This document shows positions 1 to 9,262 of a stretch of 44,883 nt of DNA, one piece after another (the stretch's first letter is position 1; each line of letters opens with the position of its first letter). The stretch is from Penium margaritaceum (Eukaryota > Streptophyta > Zygnematophyceae > Desmidiales > Peniaceae). Where the stretch lies: NCBI GenBank assembly GCA_023375785.1, contig SZWC01000836.1:280562-325444 (forward strand), written 5' to 3'. Below the pieces are notes generated by a model, which was given only the letters and a program-made list of their open reading frames with translations, had not been told where the DNA came from and did no database searches. The position numbers and the translations under genes are program-made.

Positions 1-41
<41 letters not shown>
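1..41. repeat. GA dinucleotide microsatellite
   Basis: An almost uninterrupted (GA)n run opens the window and cuts off the copia reverse transcriptase fragment that follows. Like the poly-C at the other end, it probably marks where the assembly could not be extended. Confidence 0.95.
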
Positions 42-44
<3 letters not shown>

Positions 45-399
45 TTCCTCATAGCCTTCTGCCTGTTTGACGCACAGTTCCTCCTCAAGAGGGCCATAAA
101 AAAAGCATTCTTGACATCCATCTAACGGAATTCCCAGTCTGCATACGTGGCCAGTGCAAGCAGAGTGTGGCTGGTTGCATACTTTCCCACTGGCGCATAG
201 GTGTCAGTTAAGTCCTCACCTGGTATTTGGTGGAATCCTTTCGCCACCAGACGTGCCTTTTCTTCTCAATTAGAACCTCTAGATTTATTTTGACTTTGAA
301 GACCCATTTGACATCGATGGCCTTCCGACCGGGTGGCAGCGGCACCAATTCATATACCTCGTGCTCTGGCAATGAGTGTAGTTCGGCCGCCATTGCCTT
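42..399 (-). pseudogene. copia reverse transcriptase, N-terminal fragment
   Basis: The start of the RVT_2 domain is readable. Positions 393-208 encode YELVPLPPGRKAIDVKWVFK, matching the conserved opening of copia reverse transcriptases. After a frame change, 207-45 encode a stretch resembling TYAPVGKYAT and then MDVKNAFF, the next conserved block that leads towards the catalytic region. The YVDD active site would lie beyond the window start. Stops and at least one frameshift separate the blocks, so this is a dead copy. Confidence 0.8.
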
Positions 400-1100
400 C
401 TCCCTCTCGGCAGCATCCGGATGCCCCCTTGAGTCTGCAAGGGTTAGTGGTTCAGTTACTGTGCAATCTGTACCTGCAGTGGTAACCGTGTGGATAAACT
501 GTTCATCTTCAACCCAAGGGCGATCACGCAGTGATCACCTCATGAGGGCTGGTGGTGGTGTCTTTGTCCTGTCTGTCCCTCCTGTAGAATTCAGAGGAGT
601 TAGGCCTGGTGGTTCCTGAGTGGAACTGGAATCAGTGCTAGACACATCGCTTGAGGAGAGAAGATCCTTGGACACTGTACTGACTGTGACAGTGTCCTGT
701 GTTGGATGAAGTCCTGGGTTCACCTCATGTATCTGGGGCGGTACAAAGATGGGGACACTAAAAAACTCCGGATAGTGCTCTGGCAAGGAGGGCATGAGAA
801 CAGGACACAATGTGCAGAACACTTTGAAGGGAATATGCTCCAGGAAAGAGGCATCATGACTTACAAGGAACAGGTGGCTTGTGGGATCCCAGAACCGTCA
901 TGCCTTAGAGGCATGTGACACTACGACAAAGACATACCAACGGCCACGAGAGATTGGTTTGTGTTCACGCTGTGGATATGAAAATAACACACACAGGCTC
1001 TAGTCTGCCTTTTCCTTGAAGTATTGTTCCCATGGAGTAACGGAGTTGGGCAACGGCCCTTGGGGAATCGGGTTCCACACCCATGTGATATCTCATCTAC
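400..1100 (-). other. copia connector between integrase and reverse transcriptase, no domain recognised
   Basis: Lies where copia polyproteins have a poorly conserved, Ser/Pro/acidic-rich linker. Minus-strand frames at 822-535 are rich in Ser, Thr and Pro, as expected for such a linker. No intact frame or motif can be assigned. Confidence 0.5.
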
Positions 1101-1101
1101 G

Positions 1102-1400
1102 GCCTTCTTTTAAAGCTCAAACATCAATCCTGACTCTGTGAGTAGTGTACGCAGTGCATCACCACAATTTCTGTGCCACCTTTCCGTGACCCTATTTTTC
1201 TGTGGAGTATAAGGAGCTGCTTTCTGGTGCTCAACCCCTTTTGTTCTCGGTTTGGCGGTCAGTGTAGTTAGGAATTCCCTGTCCCTGTATTTCCTCAGCT
1301 TCAGCATTTTACAGCCAGTCTGTTGCTCCATAGAATGCTGGAGCGTACGTCTGGCACTGGAATTGGTCCATTCAGGTCCGCATGCACTAGTGCCAACGGT
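1102..1400 (-). pseudogene. copia integrase, internally deleted
   Basis: Around 1395-1360 the minus strand encodes LVHADLNGPIPVP, the block around the first catalytic Asp of the rve fold. At 1331-1110 it encodes a block resembling SDRGGEFL (here YRDREFL), then KGVEHQKAAPYTPQ and TERWHR, the second Asp and catalytic Glu neighbourhoods. About 60-80 residues that normally separate the first and second Asp are missing, so the catalytic core has an internal deletion. The enzyme would normally insert the element's cDNA into the chromosome; this copy cannot. Confidence 0.75.
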
Positions 1401-1584
1401 CGTGTAGTGGCACTGTCGGACCTGAAGAAAGTCCGTCTGTGTGCCTTCCCTTCATGGAACTCCAAACCAGTGTTTGACTTGAGCCCATGTGGACAGTCAC
1501 TTGGTAGCAGGCCGTGATGCTAGGGTGTGTTTCAGTAGTTCTGCCAATGCTTGACGAACACGTTAACTCCCAGACGTGGTACAA
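1387..1584 (-). pseudogene. copia GAG-pre-integrase region, degenerate
   Basis: A short open minus-strand stretch between protease and the integrase core, where the HHCC zinc-binding pre-integrase domain normally sits. The zinc ligands are not clearly preserved; the call rests mainly on position. Confidence 0.4.
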
Positions 1585-1789
1585 ACATGACCCCAGTCAG
1601 CCAGAGAATCCCACCTGGTACTTGCAGCACCACAGTCCCCACACCCTCAACTGCCAACACTTCCCCTGACCCAGTTTTCACGTCCTCCACATCATGCGAC
1701 GCATGCAGCATGAAAATCAGTTGCCAATGCAGTGACATATGGTATGATGCTGCAGTATCGAACAGCCATTCATGCATGCGTGTGCCCAT
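1532..1789 (-). pseudogene. copia aspartic protease fragment
   Basis: The minus strand encodes WLFDTAASYHM, matching the W-x-x-D-S/T-G-A-S/T-x-H-M signature of copia proteases. The usual Gly of DSGA/DTGA is Ala here (DTAA). The following GSGEVLAVEGVGTVVL also matches the family, with the same GSGEAL-VQGVGTVKL block in the younger copia at 31 kb. The enzyme would mature the Gag-Pol polyprotein; this copy is fragmentary. Confidence 0.75.
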
Positions 1790-1826
1790 TCATGTAGTGT
1801 GTGCATTTTCATGACATGCGTATGCC

Positions 1827-2863
1827 CTAGCTTGTGACCTGGTGACTGTGGCGTGGTGGTCGGCTCAGGTGGAAGCAGCCCCATGGGTGCTGGCCATTCT
1901 GCCAAGTATTGTGCTGCAGCTGGCTGCTGAATTCCGGCCACGTCCATGTAGATACGATGTTCCCGCGCTGGCGCTGGGATGGGGACGGTCGAACCAGGTG
2001 GCACTTGGAAGGGGTTCTGATATGTAGGCGGCAGTGGCGTAGGTAGTTCTGATGGAAACATGGGAAGCTGCGGGTAGCCAAAGTTCGCTGCCCCAAAGGG
2101 TGCGGGGGCCCGTGGTCCCATCGGGGCTGGACAGGCTCTGAGGAGGGTATCGAGTATTGTGTTATGGCTGGCTGTGTCTGCTGCGCGTTCGCTGCCATGA
2201 TACGCTGAAGTTCTGGACAAGCTCTCTAGAAAGTTCTTGGCTGTCTACAATAGCTGTAGGTTCGATTCCCTGCACCATGGCCACGGCCTTACCCCCTGCT
2301 GCCTTGACCACCCCTGCCACCTCCGTGGCATGCATCTCCGTGGTTGATTTCCCCATGGTTTTCCAGAATTTTGACTACTTTAGCAAGGTCGGTACTCTCA
2401 ATTTCGGCAACCCTCAGTCGTCAAAGAAGGTTACACCAAAAGCCTTGTACTTTTCCCCTAGGTGCAGGAGGACTGGGTCCAGCCACTCCAGGATGGCACA
2501 GGCGGCTCCAAGACCAAGGATGCGCCGCCGAATCTCCATTGCGGCATCCCACTACTCGGCCACAGGAGCACCCGGATTTGGGTGCAAGTTGTACAGCTTG
2601 CGCAGAGTGATGATGAGCACCATCCCCTGCTGGGTCAGATGCTTCCACGCATTGTGGGGTCGAGGATCTCCACTGCGGGGGTTGTTGGGATCCTCTCCTT
2701 CCCCTCCAAAGCGGAAATGGAGGATTGCATACTGCTGGTCCTGCGGAAGTGCACAGATCAGGGCGTTGGGTGCACGTAGAAGCACTCGCACGTCTTTTCC
2801 TTTGGGCGGCAGGGAAAGGTAATGCTCCCAAACACCGTCCATGAGAGAAATAAATCCTCCCAT
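1827..2863 (-). pseudogene. copia gag remnant
   Basis: Several overlapping broken minus-strand frames lie between the primer site and the protease. The best piece (2863-2552) begins MGGFISLMDGVWEHYLSLPP and has the hydrophobic/aromatic look of a gag UBN2-like segment. The proximal part is Pro/Gln-rich. No intact CCHC knuckle was found. Assigned mainly by position. Confidence 0.55.
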
Positions 2864-3275
2864 GGTAGGAAGTCTTCCGTGCCCAACAATGACCGCATAA
2901 GATCCTTGTGGGACAGAAACTTACTCAGTTTGTTCTAAGTGATGCCAGTGCCAACGCTGGTACATGCTCCGGCATTCGCACCGGCACCTCTTATTATTGA
3001 GGCCGCATGATTCATGGCTGTTGTAGGGTGAAAGGATAATAAATGATGTGACACAGGCTCAGATGCTGCCTCTTTGCTGCCGTAGAAAACTTCGGCAGCA
3101 ATTTACCGGGCCCAATTTGGGCACAATTTTATGCCGCGATCCCCATGCTCGTTGGGAACCACCTTGATGCCACCTGCTGTCACGGCAGATACGCCGATCT
3201 ACTTGCATGCGCCACTCGGCTGCCCCCTTTTCTTCTCTACACGAACACAAGGAGCTACCTTAGGATGCGGACCTT

Positions 3276-3287
3276 GCTCTGATACCA
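3276..3287 (-). other. Primer-binding site for initiator tRNA-Met
   Basis: The minus strand reads TGGTATCAGAGC, the exact complement of the 3' end of plant initiator tRNA-Met and the standard copia primer site. It directly abuts a CA dinucleotide that ends the upstream LTR, which fixes both orientation and LTR boundary. Confidence 0.9.
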
Positions 3288-3517
3288 TGAGAGGCTTCCT
3301 AGCAAGTCAATGCCACTTGCGGTGGACTAAATAGTAAAGTGTGGATCACACTAGGGTGAAAAATGTCAGAATGAGAAATGAGAATGAGAAAAAGCTAACT
3401 GCTCTAGTAACAACTCATCCTACTACTAGGAAGAGGTCGCTAGTCAACCTCACCCGTCACGCCAGCAAGCAAGGCTTGCTTGCAAGCATGCTAGCTTGAG
3501 GGCAAAAGCCATCAACA
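3288..3517 (-). repeat. Probable 5' LTR of the minus-strand copia
   Basis: Starts immediately after the primer site. On the minus strand it would run from TGTTGATGG (3517) to GCCTCTCA (3288), giving TG...CA ends. The inner boundary is firm; the outer one is the nearest good TGTTGA start and is uncertain because the partner LTR is outside the window. It contains a GCAAGCAAG/CTTGCTTGC inverted repeat. Confidence 0.45.
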
Positions 3518-3900
3518 GCCCAAAAACGGGCGCAAGCCAACATGCTCAACCCATAGGATGCGTACAATATGTGGCCTGCAAGGTGGCATAGTCTATGCCT
3601 GTCCAAATACAATTTTGCAGCTCCAATTTAGGTCTCGCAAGCCAAAATACGTAAACTATGTCAGTGTAAGTGAGAGGTCAGAACTAAGGAGAACTCGGGG
3701 CAGCATAGTAAGGTAAGGTCAGGACCATGCAGGCAGGATCGAGGCCTTAACTCTTGAAAAGCGTAGCATGCGTGTATGATCCATGCCTTCTCAGTGAGTT
3801 GCCTCCGTCCTCTGTGCGAGCATGCTCTGGACACTCACAGCCACCCCGAGAGGAAGAACATGTGTCGTGAAGGATTAACAAACATGAAATAGTCAGACGC
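3518..3900. other. No recognisable feature
   Basis: No long open frame, domain, terminal repeat or RNA gene could be recognised here. It may include the distal part of the preceding LTR if that is longer than proposed. Confidence 0.4.
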
Positions 3901-3910
3901 ATCAGCAAGA

Positions 3911-4434
3911 GTGCTAGTAGAAAAACAACAGTTGTTGGACGTTTGGCGCCAACTAGGAGCAAAGTTGTCCACCACACCGGCAGGATTGCAGAGCCAGAGC
4001 AACATTCCTGAACTTGACATCCATCATCGTGACGTCTCAAGCATCTGGGAGGAAACACAGCAAAATCAGGCGAAGATGCAAGAGGTGATGAAGCAAGCAG
4101 CAGAGGCATTGCAGCAGTGTCAAACGTAGCCTACTTAGCTTGGACAACATTAGACTGTACGGACAAGACTTCATGAAGCTTATTTTCCAATGGTTGAGAC
4201 TGTTCAACAAGCTAGTTCACTACAAGGACCCCAATGATAAATTTACACGATCCACCTCCAATTCAATTGGAGGAGGATATGGAGTACATGATCGAGGACA
4301 TATTTGGACATCAACGACGAGGAAAAATGACAGAAAAACTCGACAAGTATGTCAGGAAACTGAAAGAGGTTCCACATAGATCATGCAAGACAGACGGAAC
4401 GACAGATGCAACTTTGTTGTATAGATGCGGTTAG
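3911..4434 (+). pseudogene. Possible Ty3/gypsy integrase C-terminal scrap
   Basis: Positions 4200-4340 encode, across a frame change, a stretch like LVHYKDPNDKF followed by PPPIQLEEDMEYMIEDI and HQRRGK. This resembles the end of a gypsy integrase: the VSLLKPY-P-block, then PPP, then EYEVEEILDHR-RG at the chromodomain entrance. The upstream frame (3911-4129) encodes WRQLGAKLS and a Gln/Glu-rich helix. It is not part of either gypsy described to the right. Similarity is short and the frames are broken, so this is tentative. Confidence 0.35.
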
Positions 4435-4439
4435 ATTGA

Positions 4440-5147
4440 AGAGTGCTACGGATGATGAACCACTTAGGCTGAGCGTGGACGCGGTGCAAAGGCACGAGCG
4501 TTGATGAGGGAGGGAAGGATAGATCTTGCTGAAGGGCACTCCGAGCATGGAGTGTTGGGGGCAGTGCCGAGGCGCGGGCTGAACAGCCGCAGCGCCGAGG
4601 CACGGGCCGGCAGAACACACGGGTCTCAGTTGACGAGGCACCGAGTGACACTGAGGATGGCAAGATGAAGGCCGCAGCTAGAGGAAGCGGGCCACTGTGA
4701 ACGGCAGGTCGATACTGACGGTGATGACCTCAGCACAGTGGTGCGGGCAAGTCAGCGGGACGAGCCTCAGCATCCACAGGCGGGTCGCAAGTGAGCGAAG
4801 CGAACGAGCGCTGAGCGGGAGCAACTGATGTACGGATGATGTGGCCTCAGAGTGGATTCACCCGGGCTCAACACAGGAAGGCGGAATGGGAGGAAACGGA
4901 GTGCCTCAGCCACAGGGCGGGCAGAAAGAGATGATGCAACGAGGAGGTGCCTCAGCCCGAAGGCGGGCAGCAGCGAGAGATGAACCATGCAAGAAGTGAC
5001 TTGGTTAAAGAGAAACAGGCAATTACATGGATGTTAAGTACTATTCTAGTGCTACTCTACGTCCTACGCCTAACGCCTGTTACTAAGGCGGCTTGTAGGA
5101 GTGAAGTCGCCTTAGGCGAGCTGCCGCTGTTGCTGCTGCTGTGGGGT
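4440..5147. other. GC-rich region without a recognisable gene
   Basis: Contains imperfect repeats: GTGCCTCAGCC-x-GGGCGGGCAG occurs at 4901-4924 and again at 4947-4970, with weaker relatives upstream. Near 5080-5115 lies an imperfect inverted repeat, CTAAGGCGGCTT pairing with AAGTCGCCTTAG. No coding sequence can be supported. Confidence 0.4.
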
Positions 5148-5170
5148 CCTGAGTCGCGTAGTGACTCAGG
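5148..5170. repeat. Short perfect inverted repeat
   Basis: CCTGAGTC, a seven-base loop, then GACTCAGG: a perfect 8-bp stem. No function is evident; it could be part of an unrecognised LTR end. Confidence 0.5.
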
Positions 5171-5571
5171 CTAGGAACCGGCACGGTTGGGACTCCCGCG
5201 TTCGTCGTTGTTGTCGTGACGCGAGGATCGCGTCGCCCGTTGGCTGTTGGCATGGACCGTCCCGTTGCCGGAGCCGTTGGTGTCGTCCGGCAGTTCCCGC
5301 TTTGGCCGTTCGCTGTCGGTCCCCGCCTGTGCCGTTGCTGTGATTTTTCCTCGGAGGTGACCTGGTCACGTGGACCATTTTCCGGAACGAGTGCTCGAGA
5401 GGAGATGTGTGAGACTTCCAGGCTTGCCTCAAACCCGGGTGTGTCTTGTGAGTCTTGGATATTATTTCTGACAAAGTATCATGGCTACAACACCACACAC
5501 AACACTCGGGAACCCTGTGACAACCTTCATGGTGGCAATAATCTAATTTACGGCTATTATGGTAGTCACCC
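5171..5571. other. Left flank of the minus-strand gypsy, nothing recognised
   Basis: GC-rich at first, then ordinary sequence up to the LTR. Open frames here run on into the LTR and are not credible genes. The last bases before the LTR (CACCC) do not match the bases after the right LTR (CATCA), so no target duplication is visible. Confidence 0.4.
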
Positions 5572-6286
5572 TGTAACGGATCCTGTCTCTAGCTCCTGCA
5601 CTGAGGTCATCATCGGAGTTTGCAGAATGGCGTCCAAAGCTTGCTCGAGGGGTTTTCTCCTCTGTGTCACTCTGGGGGCAATCGTCGTCAATGACCCGTG
5701 CAGGGAGACTCAAACTTTTCAAGTCTCAAACTTGCGAGACTTTAGAGGCCCACTTCCGTTTCTACCTCACCCCTTCATTCTAGGTATGAAACAAGAGGAG
5801 GTATTACCTCGAAATCGTGATTTCACATGAATTTTCCGGTTTTGAAACTCAAAGGTTGACCTCAACAAGCTCGAGTTTCACTTTTTATGCGTGATGCAAA
5901 ATCATAGCTTGCGAGGTACGATCGGCGATTTTGCATCGACATCTCTCGTGCACCCCTTGCTCTTGCTTTCACTCTATCCCTCGTCCTCGCTTGTTTTCGC
6001 GAGCAAGGAGGGCAAGCGAGAACAAGGACACAAGGCCACAGGCCTCAGCCCTCAAGGCCTTGTGGCTGCTGATCAAGCCACCAGCTTGATCGGAAACTAA
6101 TGGCTTGCCGACGGGTGGCCGGCCGGTCACTTGACCGGCCACCGGCCACCCAGCCGGCCGGCCGCCAGCTGGCCGGTAGCCAGTGGGTGGCTGGCCACCG
6201 GCCAACCTTCGCAACAGTGAGGGGTGGCTAGCAGCAACCCCCTCGTTGTCGCGAGATGGGAGTGCCTAACCAGTCCTCTCGCTACA
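5572..6286 (-). repeat. 3' LTR of the minus-strand gypsy
   Basis: Ends are TGTAACG on the plus strand and CGCTACA at 6286, forming the short terminal inverted repeat TGTA-CG typical of LTRs. It aligns along its length with 23035-24411 once a 666-bp insertion is removed from that copy (715 versus about 706 bp). The 6100-6210 part is a dense set of GGCCGG inverted repeats. Confidence 0.8.
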
Positions 6287-6300
6287 TGCCTCCCCACTTA
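6287..6300 (-). other. Polypurine tract next to the 3' LTR
   Basis: The minus strand reads TAAGTGGGGAGGCA directly before the LTR start TGTAGCG. A purine run in this position primes plus-strand DNA synthesis in LTR retrotransposons, and it confirms that the LTR at 5572-6286 is the 3' one. Confidence 0.65.
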
Positions 6301-6574
6301 TTATGAACCGTCCCGGTTCATGACCAAGAAGTGAGAGTGCCAGATAGTGAGTTGTCAACATTGTGAAAGAAAATTAATAATTTCAATCACCAGCTAAACA
6401 TGAACACGTGTACAATACTTGGACCTAAGCTACAGCTTGTTGGTCAGCACGGCTAGCGGTCTCCCCCCTTTAGGCTGGAGCATCCACGCGACAACCATGT
6501 TGGACGTCCCCAACCTCCTATGGTCGTTGTCCATGAATGCCGTACTACAGGAATGTTGTTCACTTTTTCCCTGT
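6301..6574. other. Non-coding tail of the minus-strand gypsy
   Basis: Lies between the chromodomain and the polypurine tract. No open frame or motif beyond purine-rich patches. Confidence 0.4.
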
Positions 6575-7200
6575 TCAGATGGTGCTCCCTGTCATGCACC
6601 AATCAATGCAAGCTGGTAGCTCACTCCAGTACTCGTTGACCATACCTCTAGGCAACCAAGATTTGGACTCCCATGAGTTATGTTCAGGTCCACAACCGGC
6701 CCAATGAACGAGGTATTCCCTAACAACGCACAACCGGAGTGTACGCTCTCGGTCCTGGAGTAGACAAAGGACCTCGTATTGGCCGTCGGTAACAAGGACT
6801 GCTGACGGTGGCTGAATGGTTTTGTCTGCCGTGTATGGAGCCAGCAGGCTCACATGAAAAACATCATTTATCTTCATACTGGGCAGAAGCAGCAAACGGT
6901 ATGCCACTAGCCGATGCGTGCCACGATGGGAAACATCCTAATCCACTTCGGTGAGGTTTTTACGCCACTGGCAACGTCAGTCAAAGATTTGTAGCACTAA
7001 GAAGCACGTTGTCACTGATGTCAAACGAGACCTCACGGTGACGCTTTTCAGCATATGTCTTTTGCCTTTGTCAAGCAGGTTGAAGGTGATTCTCCGCCTC
7101 CTGTAACAAAGAGTATATACGCTCGGCAAAGGCTTGAGCAAAAGGAACACGTCCTCGTGCACTTGCACTATTCACCAATGAAGAGGTACCACTAGATATC
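6575..7200 (-). pseudogene. Gypsy integrase C-terminus and chromodomain (minus strand)
   Basis: From right to left, about 7140-6960 encode a broken block like AFAERIYSLLQEAENHLQ, QRQKTYAEKRHREVSF and DNVLLSATNL, the region after the integrase core. At 6907-6575 follows AYRLLLLPSMKINDVFHVSL, the conserved VAYRL-LP-HDVFHVSLL block, then EYLVHWAGCGPEHNSWE, the core of a chromodomain (EYLVRWKGYGPEHNSWE in relatives). Chromodomains steer chromoviral integrases to particular chromatin. Stops and frameshifts are present upstream of the 110-codon frame. It is likely the 3' half of the element whose 5' half is at 17652-24411. Confidence 0.8.
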
Positions 7201-7416
7201 GACCACTTTCTAACACAACCGGTATGAACAGTGTAGAACCGTTCACCAGTTTTTCATCACAAACTCTACAAAGACAGCAGATTTTTATCCAGGACTACCA
7301 AATAATTGTCGGAAATATTTTTGATTACTGCAGAAATGCTGCCAAATGTTTGTGAAGATCTCCAATGGCAAAGATCTATCAAGAGCCATGGAACATGCCT
7401 CTGTAGCAGATCGTAG
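7201..7416. other. Junction between the two opposed gypsy elements
   Basis: The minus-strand integrase similarity fades out near 7200 and plus-strand gag similarity begins near 7417. No LTR, primer site or target duplication is visible, although a complete plus-strand gypsy should have an LTR of about 0.8 kb here. Confidence 0.45.
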
Positions 7417-8025
7417 AACAGGTGGGAGCCCTCAAGATGGAGAACGAGCGGCTCAATCGGCATATGGCTGACCTGCGGGATGGGGCTAATACTGTACAGG
7501 TTCAGACGGCCCGGTCAAGGAGTCTGCCAAGACCAGATCTAAAGGCTCTACAACCGTTCAATCCCTCAGTAAAGGGTGCAAGCGTGTGGGCCTAGTTGTT
7601 TTCCATGCACAACTCTTTGGAACCCTAGGACATCCTCTAGAGGACAATGTTGTGCATTTGTCATTCACGGTGACACTACCATGCGGAGCAGCATTGGAGT
7701 GATGGATCCAGCTGAATATGCTAGCCACTAGAGGTAGAGCTGGAAATGTAGGTATACAATATGTTGTGTTCTGGCAGCCACGAGTAGGGCGAGCTGAAGT
7801 ACGCGTGTCGACGACATGGGAGCTATTCGTGCAAGCAATCAGAGATCAATTTGATCTTGTGAATGCTTCCATGGTCGCATGTAAAAGGTTGAGACAGCTA
7901 AAGCAGATCGGCTTGGTCCAGGAGTACACACGTTGTTTCTTGACATTGTACTCAAAGATTAACAATGTGATCAAGCTGGAAATGGCGCACAAGTACTATG
8001 TCAGGTTTGAGGTAGAGATTTAGTG
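7417..8025 (+). pseudogene. Gypsy gag, degenerate
   Basis: It opens with a charged helical stretch, QVGALKMENERLNRHM, followed by LPRPDLKALQPFNP. After several stops, 7718-8023 is open and encodes TTWELFVQAIRDQFD, then a block like RLRQLKQIGLVQEYTRCF. This matches the retrotransposon gag (capsid) domain, whose pattern is W-x-F-x-x-A-x-x-x-x-F followed by L-x-x-x-x-Q-x-x-V-x-x-Y. Gag would form the cytoplasmic particle in which reverse transcription takes place. Stops break the frame before and after. Confidence 0.8.
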
Positions 8026-8231
8026 CACGTTGGCACTGAGTGGAATCACGGAGTTTTTGACAATGGTAGCCACTGCTGAGCGTATTGATGCGCTGCGCTA
8101 CCAACAAGGGAAATTCTGTGAAAAGTAGAAAAATTTCCTACGTCAAAATAGCAGAGCACCAACAAGCTGACCCAATGGAGATTGACGTAGTATAAGGAGG
8201 CCAGTAGCAGAGCAAGCCCTGTGGTGGTAAT

Positions 8232-8273
8232 TGTTGGATCTGCGGGAAGCCTGGACACCACAAACAAGACTAT
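8232..8273 (+). pseudogene. Gag zinc knuckle with a lost cysteine
   Basis: Encodes CWICGKPGHHKQDY. It has C-x2-C-x4-H and then x4, but Tyr (TAT, 8271-8273) replaces the last Cys, a single G-to-A change from TGT. Such knuckles bind the element's RNA; this one would not hold zinc normally. Confidence 0.8.
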
Positions 8274-8502
8274 AAGAAGAAGCAACAAGGAAAGGACAAT
8301 CATCACTGAGTGGCAAACGACCAACTACTGGGAAAGCTTCATCCGCATCAGCGAACACCAGCCTCGAAAGTCCTTTGACAACTAGGGATGTGTCGAATGT
8401 ATTGCTGTGGAGTGAAGGAAGCGGGAGCGTTCTGAGAATTCTCTTGAAAGCCAGAATTCATTGACCGGTTGTATGGATGGCGAAGGGTACCACACTCATC
8501 GA

Positions 8503-8870
8503 TAGATAAAAGCTTTACTGGATTGCGGTGCATCTCACTCTTTCTTCAGCGACGAGCTCGGTTGAGGGTTGCATGGCTTCCTAGGAAGCCAACAAAGACG
8601 AAGTTGGTGTAAAGGGTCCTGGAGTGTAGATTGCCTTTGAAGCCTTTGAGGGTCCGTCTGGACAAGCTGTCATGTGAGGTAAACTTTTGTACGTGCCCGA
8701 TGGATACCTATGATGGCACTTTAGAGCGTGACTGCCTGCACCGGTGGAATCCTGGTGTGGATTGGGTGCGCACCCAGGTGGAAGTGAAGACATGTAGAGA
8801 GAAGATTATTTTACCATATGGGCTGAGAGAAAGGGCTCCAAGGCAGATATGTTACCGTAGTTGAGTTACT
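8503..8870 (+). pseudogene. Gypsy aspartic protease region
   Basis: Positions 8509-8560 encode KALLDCGASHSFFSDELG, matching the gypsy protease signature A-L-I/L-D-S-G-A-S-H-S-F; the catalytic Asp is at 8521-8523 and DSG has become DCG. A TGA follows at once. Further on, 8640-8830 contain PLRVRLDK and a block like YDGTLERDCLHRWNPGVDWV, matching the YDVILGMDWL-NP-IDW segment between protease and reverse transcriptase. Confidence 0.8.
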
Positions 8871-9046
8871 TGCAACTGAACCACTATCAGTGCAAGGGGG
8901 ACCAAGTGTACCTTTTGTGATTACGATAGAAGGAAGCGGTTTAAGTGTTGGCAGCAGAGGCAAAGCAAAAATAGGGAGAACAACACAAAGCACCAGCAGT
9001 AAAGCTGTTGGAAGGCATTCCGGGAGTGTTTGACAGCTAGGATGAC

Positions 9047-9182
9047 ATGATTCTTGCTGAGTTGCCAAAGGGTTTACCACCGAAGCAGGACATTGATTAT
9101 AAAATTAAGCTTGTTCCGGGAGTAAATCTAATAATGTGTGCTGCGTATCATATGAGTGACAATGAGCTTGGTGAGCTTATTG
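9047..9182 (+). pseudogene. Gypsy reverse transcriptase, first segment (before the hAT)
   Basis: Encodes ELPKGLPPKQDIDYKIKLVPG and then AYHMSDNELGEL. This is the canonical beginning of gypsy reverse transcriptases (LP-GLPP-R-IDHKIEL-PG, YRMSP-EL-EL). It ends exactly at the target duplication of the hAT and continues in the same frame at 14155. Confidence 0.9.
9175..9182 (+). repeat. Left 8-bp target site duplication of the hAT
   Basis: GCTTATTG, repeated exactly at 14147-14154. Eight bases is the hallmark duplication length of hAT transposons. Confidence 0.9.
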
Positions 9183-9190
9183 TAGTGTTG
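9183..9190 (+). repeat. hAT left terminal inverted repeat
   Basis: TAGTGTTG, matching yAGTGTT at the right end (complement of 14140-14146) and the general CAGTG/CAGGG style of hAT ends. Confidence 0.75.
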
Positions 9191-9203
9191 TCCTCGGGGT
9201 CCC

Positions 9204-9262
9204 TTGTGATCCGATCACAACGGCCTCGGCACCCCGATGCACATCGATGGGGCATCGATGTG
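9204..9262. repeat. hAT left subterminal palindromes
   Basis: Two strong inverted repeats sit 20-80 bp from the left end: TTGTGATC-C-GATCACAA (9204-9220) and CACATCGATG-GGG-CATCGATGTG (9240-9262). The right end carries a related hairpin. Such repeats are candidate transposase binding sites. Confidence 0.75.

Larger units (their letters stand above)
42..3517 (-). mobile_element. Decayed Ty1/copia retrotransposon, 3' part outside the window
   Basis: Read on the minus strand, the order is LTR, tRNA-Met primer site, gag, aspartic protease, integrase, connector, reverse transcriptase. This is the Ty1/copia order, with integrase before reverse transcriptase. The reading frames are broken by stops, frameshifts and internal deletions, and the reverse transcriptase runs into the GA repeat at the window start, so the rest of pol and the 3' LTR are not visible. 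Its protein is related to, but clearly diverged from, the younger copia at 28257-35521; both carry an ELV-LPPGR-A-KWV type reverse transcriptase start. Non-functional. Confidence 0.85.

Noticed and set aside
2248..2275. tRNA-like T-loop GGTTCGATTCC
   Set aside because: The flanking bases do not form a T stem and no D arm, anticodon arm or acceptor stem could be folded; it lies in copia gag sequence.
5216..5830. 204-codon plus-strand open frame
   Set aside because: Starts in unassigned GC-rich sequence and runs into the gypsy LTR; no conserved domain.
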